Of a stretch of 39,811 bases of DNA, positions 1 to 6,717 are shown piece after piece. This stretch comes from JACKLD01 sp049297695 (lineage in GTDB: Bacteria > Pseudomonadota > Alphaproteobacteria > UBA2136 > UBA6156). Every line of letters starts with the position of its first letter. Within the stretch, counting starts at the first letter, position 1. The notes under the pieces were generated by a model. That model saw nothing but the letters and a program-made list of their open reading frames with translations, was not told where the DNA came from and made no database searches. A program made the position numbers and the translations under genes. The stretch lies in the NCBI GenBank assembly GCA_049297695.1, contig JBAQUT010000057.1, forward strand, positions 1-39,811, read 5' to 3'.

Positions 1-581
1 GTGCCCGCCTTGGTGGGGTAAAAGGTTACCATTTGGCCCATCTCTTTGCCGCATACGCGGGCAATCCAAGCTTCCCGCCAATAAGGAGCAGCGCTGCCGG
101 GGGCTTCCACCATGGCGGTATCCTTCAACACCATGTTGCGGGGGTTACACGTCGGCTCTTGCCGCACGGCGGATTTTTGAAAACTGCTCCACACATCCTT
201 CGCCAACATCGGGTCGGCCATGGTGGCGCCAGGGGGGCCTGCTTCCAACACCAAGCCTTGTTTGGTGCCTTCAAAATGCATCATCCGCCGCACGGGGGTT
301 TTGCAGGCGGTTGTTAGGTAGGTTACCGCCCAATGGCCATGTTCGGGAACACCATCTAAGTTAAACTCAGGGTCTACCAACACACTTAAATTATCCGCTT
401 CCAACTTACCCAACGGGCATTTGGGGGCAATATGCTTGTGCTGCTGGGCCAGTATTACGGCCACTTTGCTGGCCTGCGCCAAACTCACGTTGGTGAGCAG
501 TTTGGTTTGACGCGCCGTTTCAGGGCCTTCCGCATAGGCCATACTAGCCAAACAAATCAAAGCACATGTTATTCTTTTCAT
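1..581 (-). CDS. Secreted protein of unknown function, cut by the window edge
   Basis: The reading frame starts at ATG 581 and stays open for 193 codons to the window edge, so the C-terminus is missing. The first 17 residues (MKRITCALICLASMAYA) look like a Sec signal peptide with a likely cleavage after AYA, so the product is probably periplasmic. The mature part contains scattered cysteines (CPLGK, TACKT, PTCNP, RVCGK) that could form disulfides. It lies 31 nt downstream of der on the same strand and may be co-transcribed. I see no good Shine-Dalgarno sequence. I do not recognise the family. Confidence 0.7.
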   Translation of the reverse strand, partial: MKRITCALICLASMAYAEGPETARQTKLLTNVSLAQASKVAVILAQQHKHIAPKCPLGKLEADNLSVLVDPEFNLDGVPEHGHWAVTYLTTACKTPVRRMMHFEGTKQGLVLEAGPPGATMADPMLAKDVWSSFQKSAVRQEPTCNPRNMVLKDTAMVEAPGSAAPYWREAWIARVCGKEMGQMVTFYPTKAG

Positions 582-612
582 GATGCAAGTGTGCCCAAGG
601 CCAACAGGTATG

Positions 613-2103
613 TCAACGTGACCGCTTGGCGCCCCGGCCCTTTTCAGCCCGTGCTTTTTGCACGCCCCGTGGCTTGGCGGCTTTGTGGCCGTATGGGTTT
701 TCGCTGCTTTTAAACACCACCTGAATCGGCAAGTTTTGCAACCCCAGCGCAACCACAAGCTGGTTGCGGAGGTACATTTTGTAGCTGTCGGGGATACTGG
801 CTACCCGGTTACCCCAAAACGCAAAAGTGGGCGGGTTGGTTTTCACTTGGGTGGCAAATTTCAATTTTACGGCTTTGCCGCCGGCCATGGGGGGCGGGCG
901 GCGCTCCACCATTTCCAGCAAAATGTAGTTCAGCTTGCTGGTGCCCACGCGCAGGCCTTGCTTGGCCATAAGTCCTGCCACGGCGTTCATAACCTTGGGC
1001 ACACCATACCCCACGGTGGCGGTGGTGGGCACGGCCAACACGGTATGAATGCTATGGATGGTTTTGCCCAACTGCCACGTGGCGTCTTCCAAACAGGCCT
1101 TAGGGTCTTCCACCATGTCCCATTTGTTCAGCACCACAATCAGGGGTTTTTTACCGGCCACAATCACGTCGGCAATTTTGCTGTCTTGGGCTTCAAACAC
1201 TTTCCACTTGCTGGCCCCAATGCTGTGGGCGCTGGCATCCACCATCAGCACCACTGCATCGGCAGCTTGGATGGCATTCAAGCTCTGCGCCACCATCAAA
1301 CCTTCCAAGTCATCCACCACTTTGGCTTTTTTGCGGAGTCCTGGCGTATCCACCAAAATGTACTCTTGCCCGTGGTAGGTAAAGGGGTGGCCAATGGCAT
1401 CCCGTGTGAGGCCCGCCATAGGCCCCGCCAACATGGCTTCTTTGCCCAAAAGGGCGTTCACAAACGTGCTTTTGCCCGCATTGGGTTTGCCCACAATGGC
1501 CAGCTTGATAGGCCGTTCCACTTTGGGCGTTTCAATCCCTTCCACATCGTCAAGGGCTTCATCCGCTTCCACAACGTCGGGTTCCGCCACAGGCTGAATG
1601 TACGCCGTCAACGCCTCATGCACCCCATCCAATCCACCATTGTGCGCGGCGGATACCAACAACGGCACTCCAAACCCCAAACTTTCAGCGGCATGAAGGG
1701 TGTCTTCCGCCTCGTTCACATCGCCTTTGTTCACCAGCAAAATCACCGGGCGCTTCAGTTTCCGTACCTGCTGGGCCAATCCACGATCGGCGGGCGTTAC
1801 CCCTTCCCGCCCGTCAACCATAAACAAAATCACATCCGCCGTGCCCGCCGCCTTCATGGCCAGCTTGTTCATATCCGCCGCCAACCCCGTGGCACCTTCT
1901 TCCAAACCAGCTGTATCTAACACGTCAAACACCAGCCCAAACAGGCTTCCGGTCACCCGCCGCACATCCCGCGTGGTGCCCGCACGGGGGTGCACCACGG
2001 CCTTTTCACTGCGGCCATCCGCCAACAGGTTGAACAACGTGCTTTTGCCCACATTGGGGCGGCCAACAAGGGCAATGGTAGGGGGAAGGGTAGCTGTGCT
2101 CAT
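613..2103 (-). CDS. der: Ribosome-assembly GTPase Der (EngA)
   Basis: Der is an essential double GTPase that acts in 50S subunit maturation. Both G domains are visible. The first has the P-loop GRPNVGKS (residues 14-21), DTAG (63-66) and NKGD (125-128). The second has the P-loop GKPNAGKS (205-212), DTPG and NKWD. An acidic linker (about 172-195) separates them, and a KH-like C-terminal domain with a basic tail follows. The length of 496 residues fits the family. The ATG at 2103 is preceded by a small stem-loop CGTGC-TAA-GCACG and a GGAG that sits very close to the start. Der is next to bamB in many proteobacteria. Here bamB lies upstream on the same strand, but three unrelated genes separate them. 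Confidence 0.97.
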   Translation of the reverse strand: MSTATLPPTIALVGRPNVGKSTLFNLLADGRSEKAVVHPRAGTTRDVRRVTGSLFGLVFDVLDTAGLEEGATGLAADMNKLAMKAAGTADVILFMVDGREGVTPADRGLAQQVRKLKRPVILLVNKGDVNEAEDTLHAAESLGFGVPLLVSAAHNGGLDGVHEALTAYIQPVAEPDVVEADEALDDVEGIETPKVERPIKLAIVGKPNAGKSTFVNALLGKEAMLAGPMAGLTRDAIGHPFTYHGQEYILVDTPGLRKKAKVVDDLEGLMVAQSLNAIQAADAVVLMVDASAHSIGASKWKVFEAQDSKIADVIVAGKKPLIVVLNKWDMVEDPKACLEDATWQLGKTIHSIHTVLAVPTTATVGYGVPKVMNAVAGLMAKQGLRVGTSKLNYILLEMVERRPPPMAGGKAVKLKFATQVKTNPPTFAFWGNRVASIPDSYKMYLRNQLVVALGLQNLPIQVVFKSSENPYGHKAAKPRGVQKARAEKGRGAKRSR

Positions 2104-2143
2104 ACTCCGTGCTTAGCACGTAACCCAACGGAATGCCAGCAAC

Positions 2144-2512
2144 TTAGCCCAGTTCTTTTTGGGTATCGGCCATCAGCTGGGCGGTTTGGGTTTCAAGCCC
2201 TTTTACACCGGCAGCATTCAGCTTGGCTAAATACGCCACCACTTTCTCACGTAGTACACGGGCTAAGCGAATATGGGCTTCCGAAGCATCATCCCCCTGG
2301 CTGGTGCAAATACCCAGCAAGGCTTGGATTTCAACCCAATCACCATCACGCTGCATATGGTCGTACCATCCAGCTTGGGTCATGGCTGTTTCAATCTTCG
2401 CCAACGTGGGGGTAATACTGGTATGACCAACAGCCTGGACAGGCGTAACCGCCGTACTGGCCAAACCCAAGGTTAAGGTTGTTACAGCAACGGTACGTTG
2501 AAACACGTTCAT
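2144..2512 (-). CDS. Small secreted protein of unknown function
   Basis: This 122-residue protein starts MNVFQRTVAVTTL and has a signal peptide probably cleaved after PVQA, so it is likely periplasmic. The mature part is predicted to be helical (LAKIETAMTQAGW, LARVLREKVVAYLAKLN). I chose ATG 2512 because AGGAG lies 8 nt upstream. Another ATG two codons earlier (2518) is only 2 nt from that Shine-Dalgarno. The open frame runs on upstream to 2902, but that extension is antisense to the DUF1636 gene and has no start signal. The gene ends 40 nt before der. No family recognised. Another small secreted helical protein sits at 18676-19128, with no obvious identity to this one. Confidence 0.7.
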   Translation of the reverse strand: MNVFQRTVAVTTLTLGLASTAVTPVQAVGHTSITPTLAKIETAMTQAGWYDHMQRDGDWVEIQALLGICTSQGDDASEAHIRLARVLREKVVAYLAKLNAAGVKGLETQTAQLMADTQKELG

Positions 2513-2537
2513 GTTCATATCTCCTTTGTTCCCCCAC

Positions 2538-2565
2538 ACCCTAATCCATGATATGGGTTTGTCAA
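2538..2565 (-). promoter_or_regulatory. Possible sigma70 promoter of the small secreted protein gene
   Basis: On the minus strand TTGACA (2560-2565) is followed after 16 nt by TAGGGT (2538-2543). The -35 box is perfect and the -10 box is poor. The -35 box lies just before the ATG of the divergent DUF1636 gene at 2567, so the two genes share this 54-nt control region. Confidence 0.35.
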
Positions 2566-2566
2566 C

Positions 2567-2986
2567 ATGACGAACATCAAATCCGCCCCATCTTCTGCCA
2601 CCCCCACGTTGTACGTGTGCACCAACTGCCCCAACGAACGGAAACAGGATACCCCTTGCACGTTGTCTCTCACCGAAGGCGCCACGCTGTACCAAACCCT
2701 TCAAGCCGCCGCTGTCACTCACCCCGCCTTGCAAGGCGCCACAGTGCAACCCGTCAAATGCATGGGCGGATGCGAAACCCCCTGCAGCGTAGCCTTTGCC
2801 GCCCCGGGGAAAGAATCCCTGCTGTTCACCACCATGGACACCACCAAGGCCGCCGATATCCTCACCTGCTTTGCCACCTACGTGGCCAACCCCGCCGGCC
2901 ACCGCCTCACCAAGCCGGAACGGCCGGACAGCCTCAAAAACACCCTCTCCGCCCGCATCCCCGCACCGTTTATCTCAAATTCTTAA
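2567..2986 (+). CDS. DUF1636 family putative metal-binding protein
   Basis: The 139-residue product matches my memory of the DUF1636 family (predicted metal or Fe-S binding, thioredoxin-like fold). It has an N-terminal CTNC pair (C18, C21), a central CMGGCETPC cluster (C65, C69, C73) and the family phrases APGKESLLF and ARIPAP near the end. The paired cysteines suggest a [2Fe-2S] cluster or another metal site. The physiological role is unknown. In other genomes members often lie near cobalamin or metal-homeostasis genes, which are absent here. The gene is divergent from the small secreted protein gene and sits on the plus strand between bamB and der, interrupting that pair. The ATG at 2567 has no strong Shine-Dalgarno. 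Confidence 0.75.
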   Translation: MTNIKSAPSSATPTLYVCTNCPNERKQDTPCTLSLTEGATLYQTLQAAAVTHPALQGATVQPVKCMGGCETPCSVAFAAPGKESLLFTTMDTTKAADILTCFATYVANPAGHRLTKPERPDSLKNTLSARIPAPFISNS

Positions 2987-3000
2987 TTGATAACGCCATC

Positions 3001-3342
3001 ATGCCCACCATTATCATCCAACTCTATTTCAATCATCCTCACCATGCAGATACCATGTCATCGTTAGAACACCTTGATGCTGCCGTATCTGCTACTTGCA
3101 AATCACTGAACCTCGGTTATTGCTACTCTATGACTTCGTGGAATAACCCTCAAAAACCTTACGAATCCAATGGAGAAATTCAGTTCGGGCTTCATTATTT
3201 ATCCAACAACCCACCCAACCTTCTCGTTTTAAGAAAACAATTTCACATCAATTTATCCAAACTGGATTTTCATCTCAACCACATGGAAGCGCACATTGGT
3301 ACCAGCGATGGTAAACCATATCCACTCTCAGCGTTATTTTAA
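3001..3342 (+). CDS. Hypothetical protein, 113 residues
   Basis: The frame begins at ATG 3001 (MPTIIIQLYFNHPHH) and ends 4 nt before the convergent bamB stop. It is AT-richer than its neighbours. The product is short, with no signal peptide or membrane segment, and is rich in His, Asn and Tyr. The same frame stays open upstream, but that part is out of frame with and inside the DUF1636 gene. I found no Shine-Dalgarno and do not recognise the protein. A weak GATAAC lies just upstream. It belongs with the many AT-rich small genes in this window. Confidence 0.55.
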   Translation: MPTIIIQLYFNHPHHADTMSSLEHLDAAVSATCKSLNLGYCYSMTSWNNPQKPYESNGEIQFGLHYLSNNPPNLLVLRKQFHINLSKLDFHLNHMEAHIGTSDGKPYPLSALF

Positions 3343-3346
3343 AACC

Positions 3347-4657
3347 TTACTTCTCCGCCCTAAAACACACCACGCTCCCGTTATCCCCTAAAAAGTACAA
3401 TGCACCATCGGCCACCACGGGGGGCAACGTGCTGGGCACATCCAAGTCGGTAGCCGCCATACGGGTTCCGGTGTCGGGGTTAATGCTCACCGCCAACCCG
3501 TCGTTGCTCACGGCAATCAGGCGCTCGCCCGCCAGCAAGGGGCCGCTCCACAGGCGGCGGTCGTCATCCTTCGGCAAATCTTTGTTCAGGTCGGTCACCC
3601 AGCGGATGCCTCCATCCTTGCGGTTCAACGCCACCATTTCGCCTTTGTCGGTCACCACAAACATCTGGTAGCCCGCCACCCACGGCATTTGGCTGGTTTG
3701 GATGTTCACCTTCCAAAACCGCTGGCCATTGGTCAGGGCGTAGGCCGAAAGCCCGCCGTTCATCCCCACCGCGTACACAAAGCCATCGGCCACCACGGGC
3801 GGCGCGGCAATGCTGCTCACGGTGCTTTCGGGGTCGGCGCCCGCAAAGGGGCTGCTCAACGTATCGTGCCAAATGTAGCGGCCATCGGTGGCGCGCAGCA
3901 CGTACATTTCACCGCTGGAATAGGGTACCACCAACGCCCCGTTGCTGGCCGTGGGCGCGCTGGCCGCCATGGCTGAAAGGGTTTCGTCAATCCCGCTGTG
4001 CGTCCATTGCATGGCGCCCGTTAGGGCGGATAACGTGAACATCCGGTTGTCATGGCTCATCACAAACACGCTTTCGCCTTGCACGGTGGGGTCGGCGCGC
4101 AAGGGCACGGCAAGGTCAATCTCCCACACTTTTTTGCCGCTGCTGGCGGTCAGGGCAAACACTTGCCCGCCCGCCGTGGCCACAAACAGCAAATCGCCAC
4201 TCACGGCCAACCCACTGGAAATCACCGCCGTATCGTCTTCCTTCAACGGCAATTCCACCTGCCACAACTCTTTGCCCGTTTTGGCGTCCAAGGCCGTTAT
4301 TTGCCCGCTGGTATCGCTGGCAAACAAGCGCCCGCTGTTTACCACAGGCGCATGCAACATGGTTTTGCCGCGCCCTGCCCCGCTGCCAATGCTCGCCGTC
4401 CACGCCCGTACCACCTTGGCGGGCAAGGCTACGTGTTGGGGGTAATGCATGCTGTTGCCGCCGCGCTGGCTCCAATTCACCGTGGCGCGGGCCGCAGGCA
4501 GGCTCATGGGCTCAACATCCGCACCGGGGGTCGCTTCCAAGGTGGTGGCGTTCACGGTCACGTCAATGCGCGGGCCCACCAACTTCGCTACTTCTTTATC
4601 CTGAAACATACTGCACGAAGCCACAACCAAAGCCACCAACGGAAGAATACGGCGCAT
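3347..4657 (-). CDS. bamB: Outer-membrane assembly lipoprotein BamB (PQQ-type beta-propeller)
   Basis: BamB is the beta-propeller lipoprotein of the BAM complex that inserts outer-membrane proteins. The N-terminus carries a lipoprotein signal with lipobox VASC (acylated Cys at residue 15). Repeated PQQ-like blades follow, with motifs such as GQITALDAKTGKELWQ, GQVFALTASSGKKVWE and GEMVALNRKDGGIRWV. The 436 residues fit a propeller of about eight blades. AAAGAGA lies just upstream of ATG 4657. Conserved bamB-der order supports the call. General PQQ-repeat proteins cannot be excluded from sequence alone. Confidence 0.85.
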   Translation of the reverse strand: MRRILPLVALVVASCSMFQDKEVAKLVGPRIDVTVNATTLEATPGADVEPMSLPAARATVNWSQRGGNSMHYPQHVALPAKVVRAWTASIGSGAGRGKTMLHAPVVNSGRLFASDTSGQITALDAKTGKELWQVELPLKEDDTAVISSGLAVSGDLLFVATAGGQVFALTASSGKKVWEIDLAVPLRADPTVQGESVFVMSHDNRMFTLSALTGAMQWTHSGIDETLSAMAASAPTASNGALVVPYSSGEMYVLRATDGRYIWHDTLSSPFAGADPESTVSSIAAPPVVADGFVYAVGMNGGLSAYALTNGQRFWKVNIQTSQMPWVAGYQMFVVTDKGEMVALNRKDGGIRWVTDLNKDLPKDDDRRLWSGPLLAGERLIAVSNDGLAVSINPDTGTRMAATDLDVPSTLPPVVADGALYFLGDNGSVVCFRAEK

Positions 4658-4718
4658 GAGATCTCTTTCTTTTGACCGCAGTATAACGGATGGAATGGGT
4701 TTGGCTAGCAGTCCTCAA

Positions 4719-4746
4719 TAAAAAACCCGCCGTAGCGGGGCTTTTT
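4719..4746 (-). terminator. Intrinsic terminator after the 4745-5047 gene
   Basis: Read on the minus strand, AAAAAGCCCCGC, loop TACG, GCGGG and a run of T form a GC-rich hairpin with a U-tract. It overlaps the stop codon of the upstream gene. The A-run on the other side makes it potentially bidirectional. The same CCCCGC-TACG-GCGGGG core recurs after groEL. Confidence 0.85.
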
Positions 4747-5047
4747 ACTCTCCCCTCTCAGGATTAGGATGTTTAAGGCCAGCAACAACGGCGCGCATCG
4801 TATCACCAACAAGTTTACAGTGTTCTGCGCCAGCAGTAATAAAATCCGCATCTGCCATATAAGTCTTTAAAAGCTCATAGCCACGAATATCATCTGGGGT
4901 TATTGTCCTTATATCTGTTCTATTTACCGCAGCGGCACCAGGTAGACTTCTTAAAATACTAGATACTTCTGCAGCCGAAAAAAAACCTTTTGTAGAATTC
5001 GCATCAATAAGTGTCAAAAGCTCATCCATACTAAATACGCGAGTCAT
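4745..5047 (-). CDS. Hypothetical protein, 100 residues, own transcription unit
   Basis: The product begins MTRVFSMDELLTLID and looks like a small soluble helical protein with no signal peptide, membrane segment or familiar motif. The start is secure: AGGAGG lies 8 nt before ATG 5047. An ATGAAATGA mini-frame overlaps the start and could affect initiation. It has a perfect-consensus promoter upstream (5083-5111) and a terminator immediately downstream, so it is monocistronic. It is AT-rich. The function is unknown. Strong constitutive signals on a tiny accessory gene are notable. Confidence 0.75.
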   Translation of the reverse strand: MTRVFSMDELLTLIDANSTKGFFSAAEVSSILRSLPGAAAVNRTDIRTITPDDIRGYELLKTYMADADFITAGAEHCKLVGDTMRAVVAGLKHPNPERGE

Positions 5048-5082
5048 TTCATAAGCCTCCTCTTGTTTGTACAGGTATACAT

Positions 5083-5111
5083 ATTATAGGATTGCTTGCA
5101 GTGCTTGTCAA
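5083..5111 (-). promoter_or_regulatory. Perfect-consensus sigma70 promoter
   Basis: The minus strand carries TTGACA (5106-5111), a 17-nt spacer and TATAAT (5083-5088), an exact match to the sigma70 consensus. The -35 box overlaps the stop region of the ABC ATPase gene. Just downstream at 5068-5081 an imperfect dyad TGTACA-GG-TATACA could be an operator. Confidence 0.9.
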
Positions 5112-5827
5112 GCTGCCATCGTAAGGTTCCGAAACGCCCGCTGAATATCCCCCCGCCCCGCCTTGCTCAACTCGGCGGGCGTGGTGGCAAGGGCCACCTG
5201 CCCGTGGTTGATAATCACCACCCGCCCGCACAAAGCTTCAGCTTCTTCCAAAATGTGGGTGCTTACCAGCACGGCCCGGGTTTTGGCCAGCTCGCGCAGG
5301 GTGAGGCGCAGTTCGTGCTTTTGGTTGGGGTCCAGCCCGTCGGTGGGTTCGTCCAGTATCAGCACGGGCGGGTTGTGCACCAAAGCCCCCGCCAAATACA
5401 CCCGCTGTTTCATCCCTTTGCTCAGGTCGCCCATGGGGCGGTCTAAAAAGCCGTCACAACGGGTTAACTGGCTGATGGTGCCGATCGCCTTACCCACCTC
5501 CGCCACACCCTGCACCTCCGCCATAAAGGTTAAATACTCCCGCGCGGTTAAATCTTCATACAAGGCAGGTTGTTCAGCCAAATAGCCCAAACTCCGCTGG
5601 GCTTCGGCTCGCTGGGTGGCCATATCACACCCGTTCACCGTCACCGTGCCGGCATCGGGCACCACATACCCCGCCAACAAACGCATGGTGGTGCTTTTGC
5701 CAGCGCCGTTGGGGCCAATCAAGCCCACCAGCTCCCCTTTGGCCACCTGCAGGCTCACGTCGTTCACAGCCACCACAGGCCCCGCAGGGGTGATAAAGGT
5801 TTTGGCTAGGTTTGTGGCGTTCAGCAT
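5108..5827 (-). CDS. ABC transporter ATP-binding protein (ABC-2 type), no permease nearby
   Basis: This is a single nucleotide-binding domain of about 240 residues. Walker A is GPNGAGKST, the signature is LSKGMKQR, Walker B is ILDEPTDGLDP and the H-loop region is STHILEEAE. The style fits the CcmA/GldA-like group that pairs with ABC-2 membrane subunits to export drugs, lipids or polysaccharide. No permease is present in the window, so the substrate is unknown. I chose ATG 5827. A TTG two codons upstream (5833) is an alternative, and neither has a strong Shine-Dalgarno. The gene is divergent from the small gene at 5902. Confidence 0.9.
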   Translation of the reverse strand: MLNATNLAKTFITPAGPVVAVNDVSLQVAKGELVGLIGPNGAGKSTTMRLLAGYVVPDAGTVTVNGCDMATQRAEAQRSLGYLAEQPALYEDLTAREYLTFMAEVQGVAEVGKAIGTISQLTRCDGFLDRPMGDLSKGMKQRVYLAGALVHNPPVLILDEPTDGLDPNQKHELRLTLRELAKTRAVLVSTHILEEAEALCGRVVIINHGQVALATTPAELSKAGRGDIQRAFRNLTMAA

Positions 5828-5865
5828 AGCCAACCGTAACGGGTGATACCCGTTTAAGCAAGCCC

Positions 5866-5894
5866 TTGTGCCAGCGCAAGTTGCAGCGTAAACT
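5866..5894 (+). promoter_or_regulatory. Possible promoter placing the 5902 ATG at the transcript end
   Basis: TTGTGC (5866-5871), a 17-nt spacer and TAAACT (5889-5894) lie seven bases before ATG 5902. That spacing would give a leaderless or nearly leaderless mRNA. The match to consensus is moderate. Confidence 0.4.
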
Positions 5895-5901
5895 CACCCC
5901 C

Positions 5902-6240
5902 ATGAGCGCATCCGTCATTCCACTCATCACTCTCCCAATCGCCCGCCAAAACCTTCGCGATCTATATAGTCTGTACAAAGACGGCAGCCCCGAAATATCC
6001 GGCCCCGCCCTGCTGAACACCTTTCTGAATAACTTACCACCTTCGTTTTTGAAAGACCGTCAGATCGAAGAACTTATCGGCTTCATGAATGCCATTCACG
6101 CCGATCGTATGATGTCTGGGGAAATACCCGAATATATCTTCGCCAAACCTTACATACCCTCGGGCGAACGTATCCCCACCGTGTTTCATGACCCCATGGC
6201 CAGCATGGGCGATTCTCTCGAACACCATATTCGCTTCTAA
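5902..6240 (+). CDS. Hypothetical protein, 112 residues
   Basis: The product starts MSASVIPLITLPIARQNL and contains two likely helical stretches (NTFLNNLPPSFLKDRQIEEL, IGFMNAIHADRMM). I see no signal peptide or membrane helix and recognise no family. The frame extends upstream to a TTG at 5866. ATG 5902 is favoured because a -10-like box (TAAACT) lies seven bases before it and no Shine-Dalgarno supports either start. It lies between the divergent ABC ATPase and the groES promoter and ends 5 nt before the groES -35 box. Confidence 0.55.
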   Translation: MSASVIPLITLPIARQNLRDLYSLYKDGSPEISGPALLNTFLNNLPPSFLKDRQIEELIGFMNAIHADRMMSGEIPEYIFAKPYIPSGERIPTVFHDPMASMGDSLEHHIRF

Positions 6241-6245
6241 CCCCC

Positions 6246-6299
6246 TTGACACTCTTCCTCTGCAAGTGCTATTTAGCACTCAACAAGCTTGAGTGATAC
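6246..6299 (+). promoter_or_regulatory. groESL promoter with CIRCE operator (HrcA site)
   Basis: TTGACA (6246-6251) is followed after 17-18 nt by CTATTTA (6269-6275). Overlapping the -10 and start region is TTAGCACTC-N9-GAGTGATAC (6273-6299). The consensus CIRCE is TTAGCACTC-N9-GAGTGCTAA, so the left arm is perfect and the right arm has two mismatches. CIRCE is the binding site of the heat-shock repressor HrcA, so groESL here is expected to be HrcA-repressed. hrcA itself is not in the window. Confidence 0.9.
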
Positions 6300-6336
6300 A
6301 CCCAGCTTGCCGATGTTTCAAAAGGAGGAGAAACCC

Positions 6337-6642
6337 ATGGCCGATATCAGCAACAAAGTACGCCCCTTGAACGACCGCGTGTTGGTGGAGCGTGTGGAAG
6401 CCGAAACCAAAACGGCGAGCGGCATCATCATCCCCGACAGCGCGAAAGAAAAACCCCAACAAGCCAAAGTGGTGGCCGTAGGCCCCGGCAAATGGAACGA
6501 AGACGGCGACGAACGCATCAAAATGGACGTGAAGGTGGGCGATACCGTCATGTTCAAAAAATGGGGCGCCGACGAGGTGAAGGTGGATGGGAAGGAATAC
6601 CTCATCCTCGCCGAATCCGACATTATTGCTGTTCTGAATTAA
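6337..6642 (+). CDS. groES: Co-chaperonin GroES
   Basis: The product is the 10-kDa cap of the GroEL folding chamber in the cytoplasm. It has 101 residues, normal for the family. The N-terminus is VRPLNDRVLV, the mobile loop is about residues 17-35 (ETKTASGIIIPDSAKEKP), and VKVGDTVMFKKW and YLILAESDIIAVL close the barrel. ATG 6337 is preceded by AAAGGAGGAG at good spacing. The longer open frame from 6289 runs through the CIRCE element and is not the start. It is the first gene of the groESL operon, 75 nt before groEL. Confidence 0.98.
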   Translation: MADISNKVRPLNDRVLVERVEAETKTASGIIIPDSAKEKPQQAKVVAVGPGKWNEDGDERIKMDVKVGDTVMFKKWGADEVKVDGKEYLILAESDIIAVLN

Positions 6643-6656
6643 CCCAATCGGGCGCA

Positions 6657-6694
6657 CGTGGCGAAAGATGGCCACGCTGCGCTCGTCATGATGA
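6657..6694. repeat. Palindromic repeat in the groES-groEL spacer
   Basis: CGTGGC (6657-6662) pairs with GCCACG (6671-6676). The part from 6667 (GATGGCCACGCTGCGCTCG, then TCATGA) is closely similar to 19431-19456 inside queA. Read on the minus strand it resembles the widespread GTCATTGCGAGCGnAGCGA dispersed palindrome family of intracellular and alphaproteobacterial genomes. It may also act as an intercistronic hairpin. Confidence 0.6.
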
Positions 6695-6717
6695 TCGATT
6701 AAAAAGGAGAAACAACT

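Noticed and set aside
658..1920. 420-residue plus-strand open frame
   Set aside because: It is the antisense shadow of der, with abnormal His-rich composition.
2513..2902. Upstream extension of the small secreted protein frame
   Set aside because: It is Gly-rich antisense of the DUF1636 gene. The signal peptide and Shine-Dalgarno place the start at 2512.
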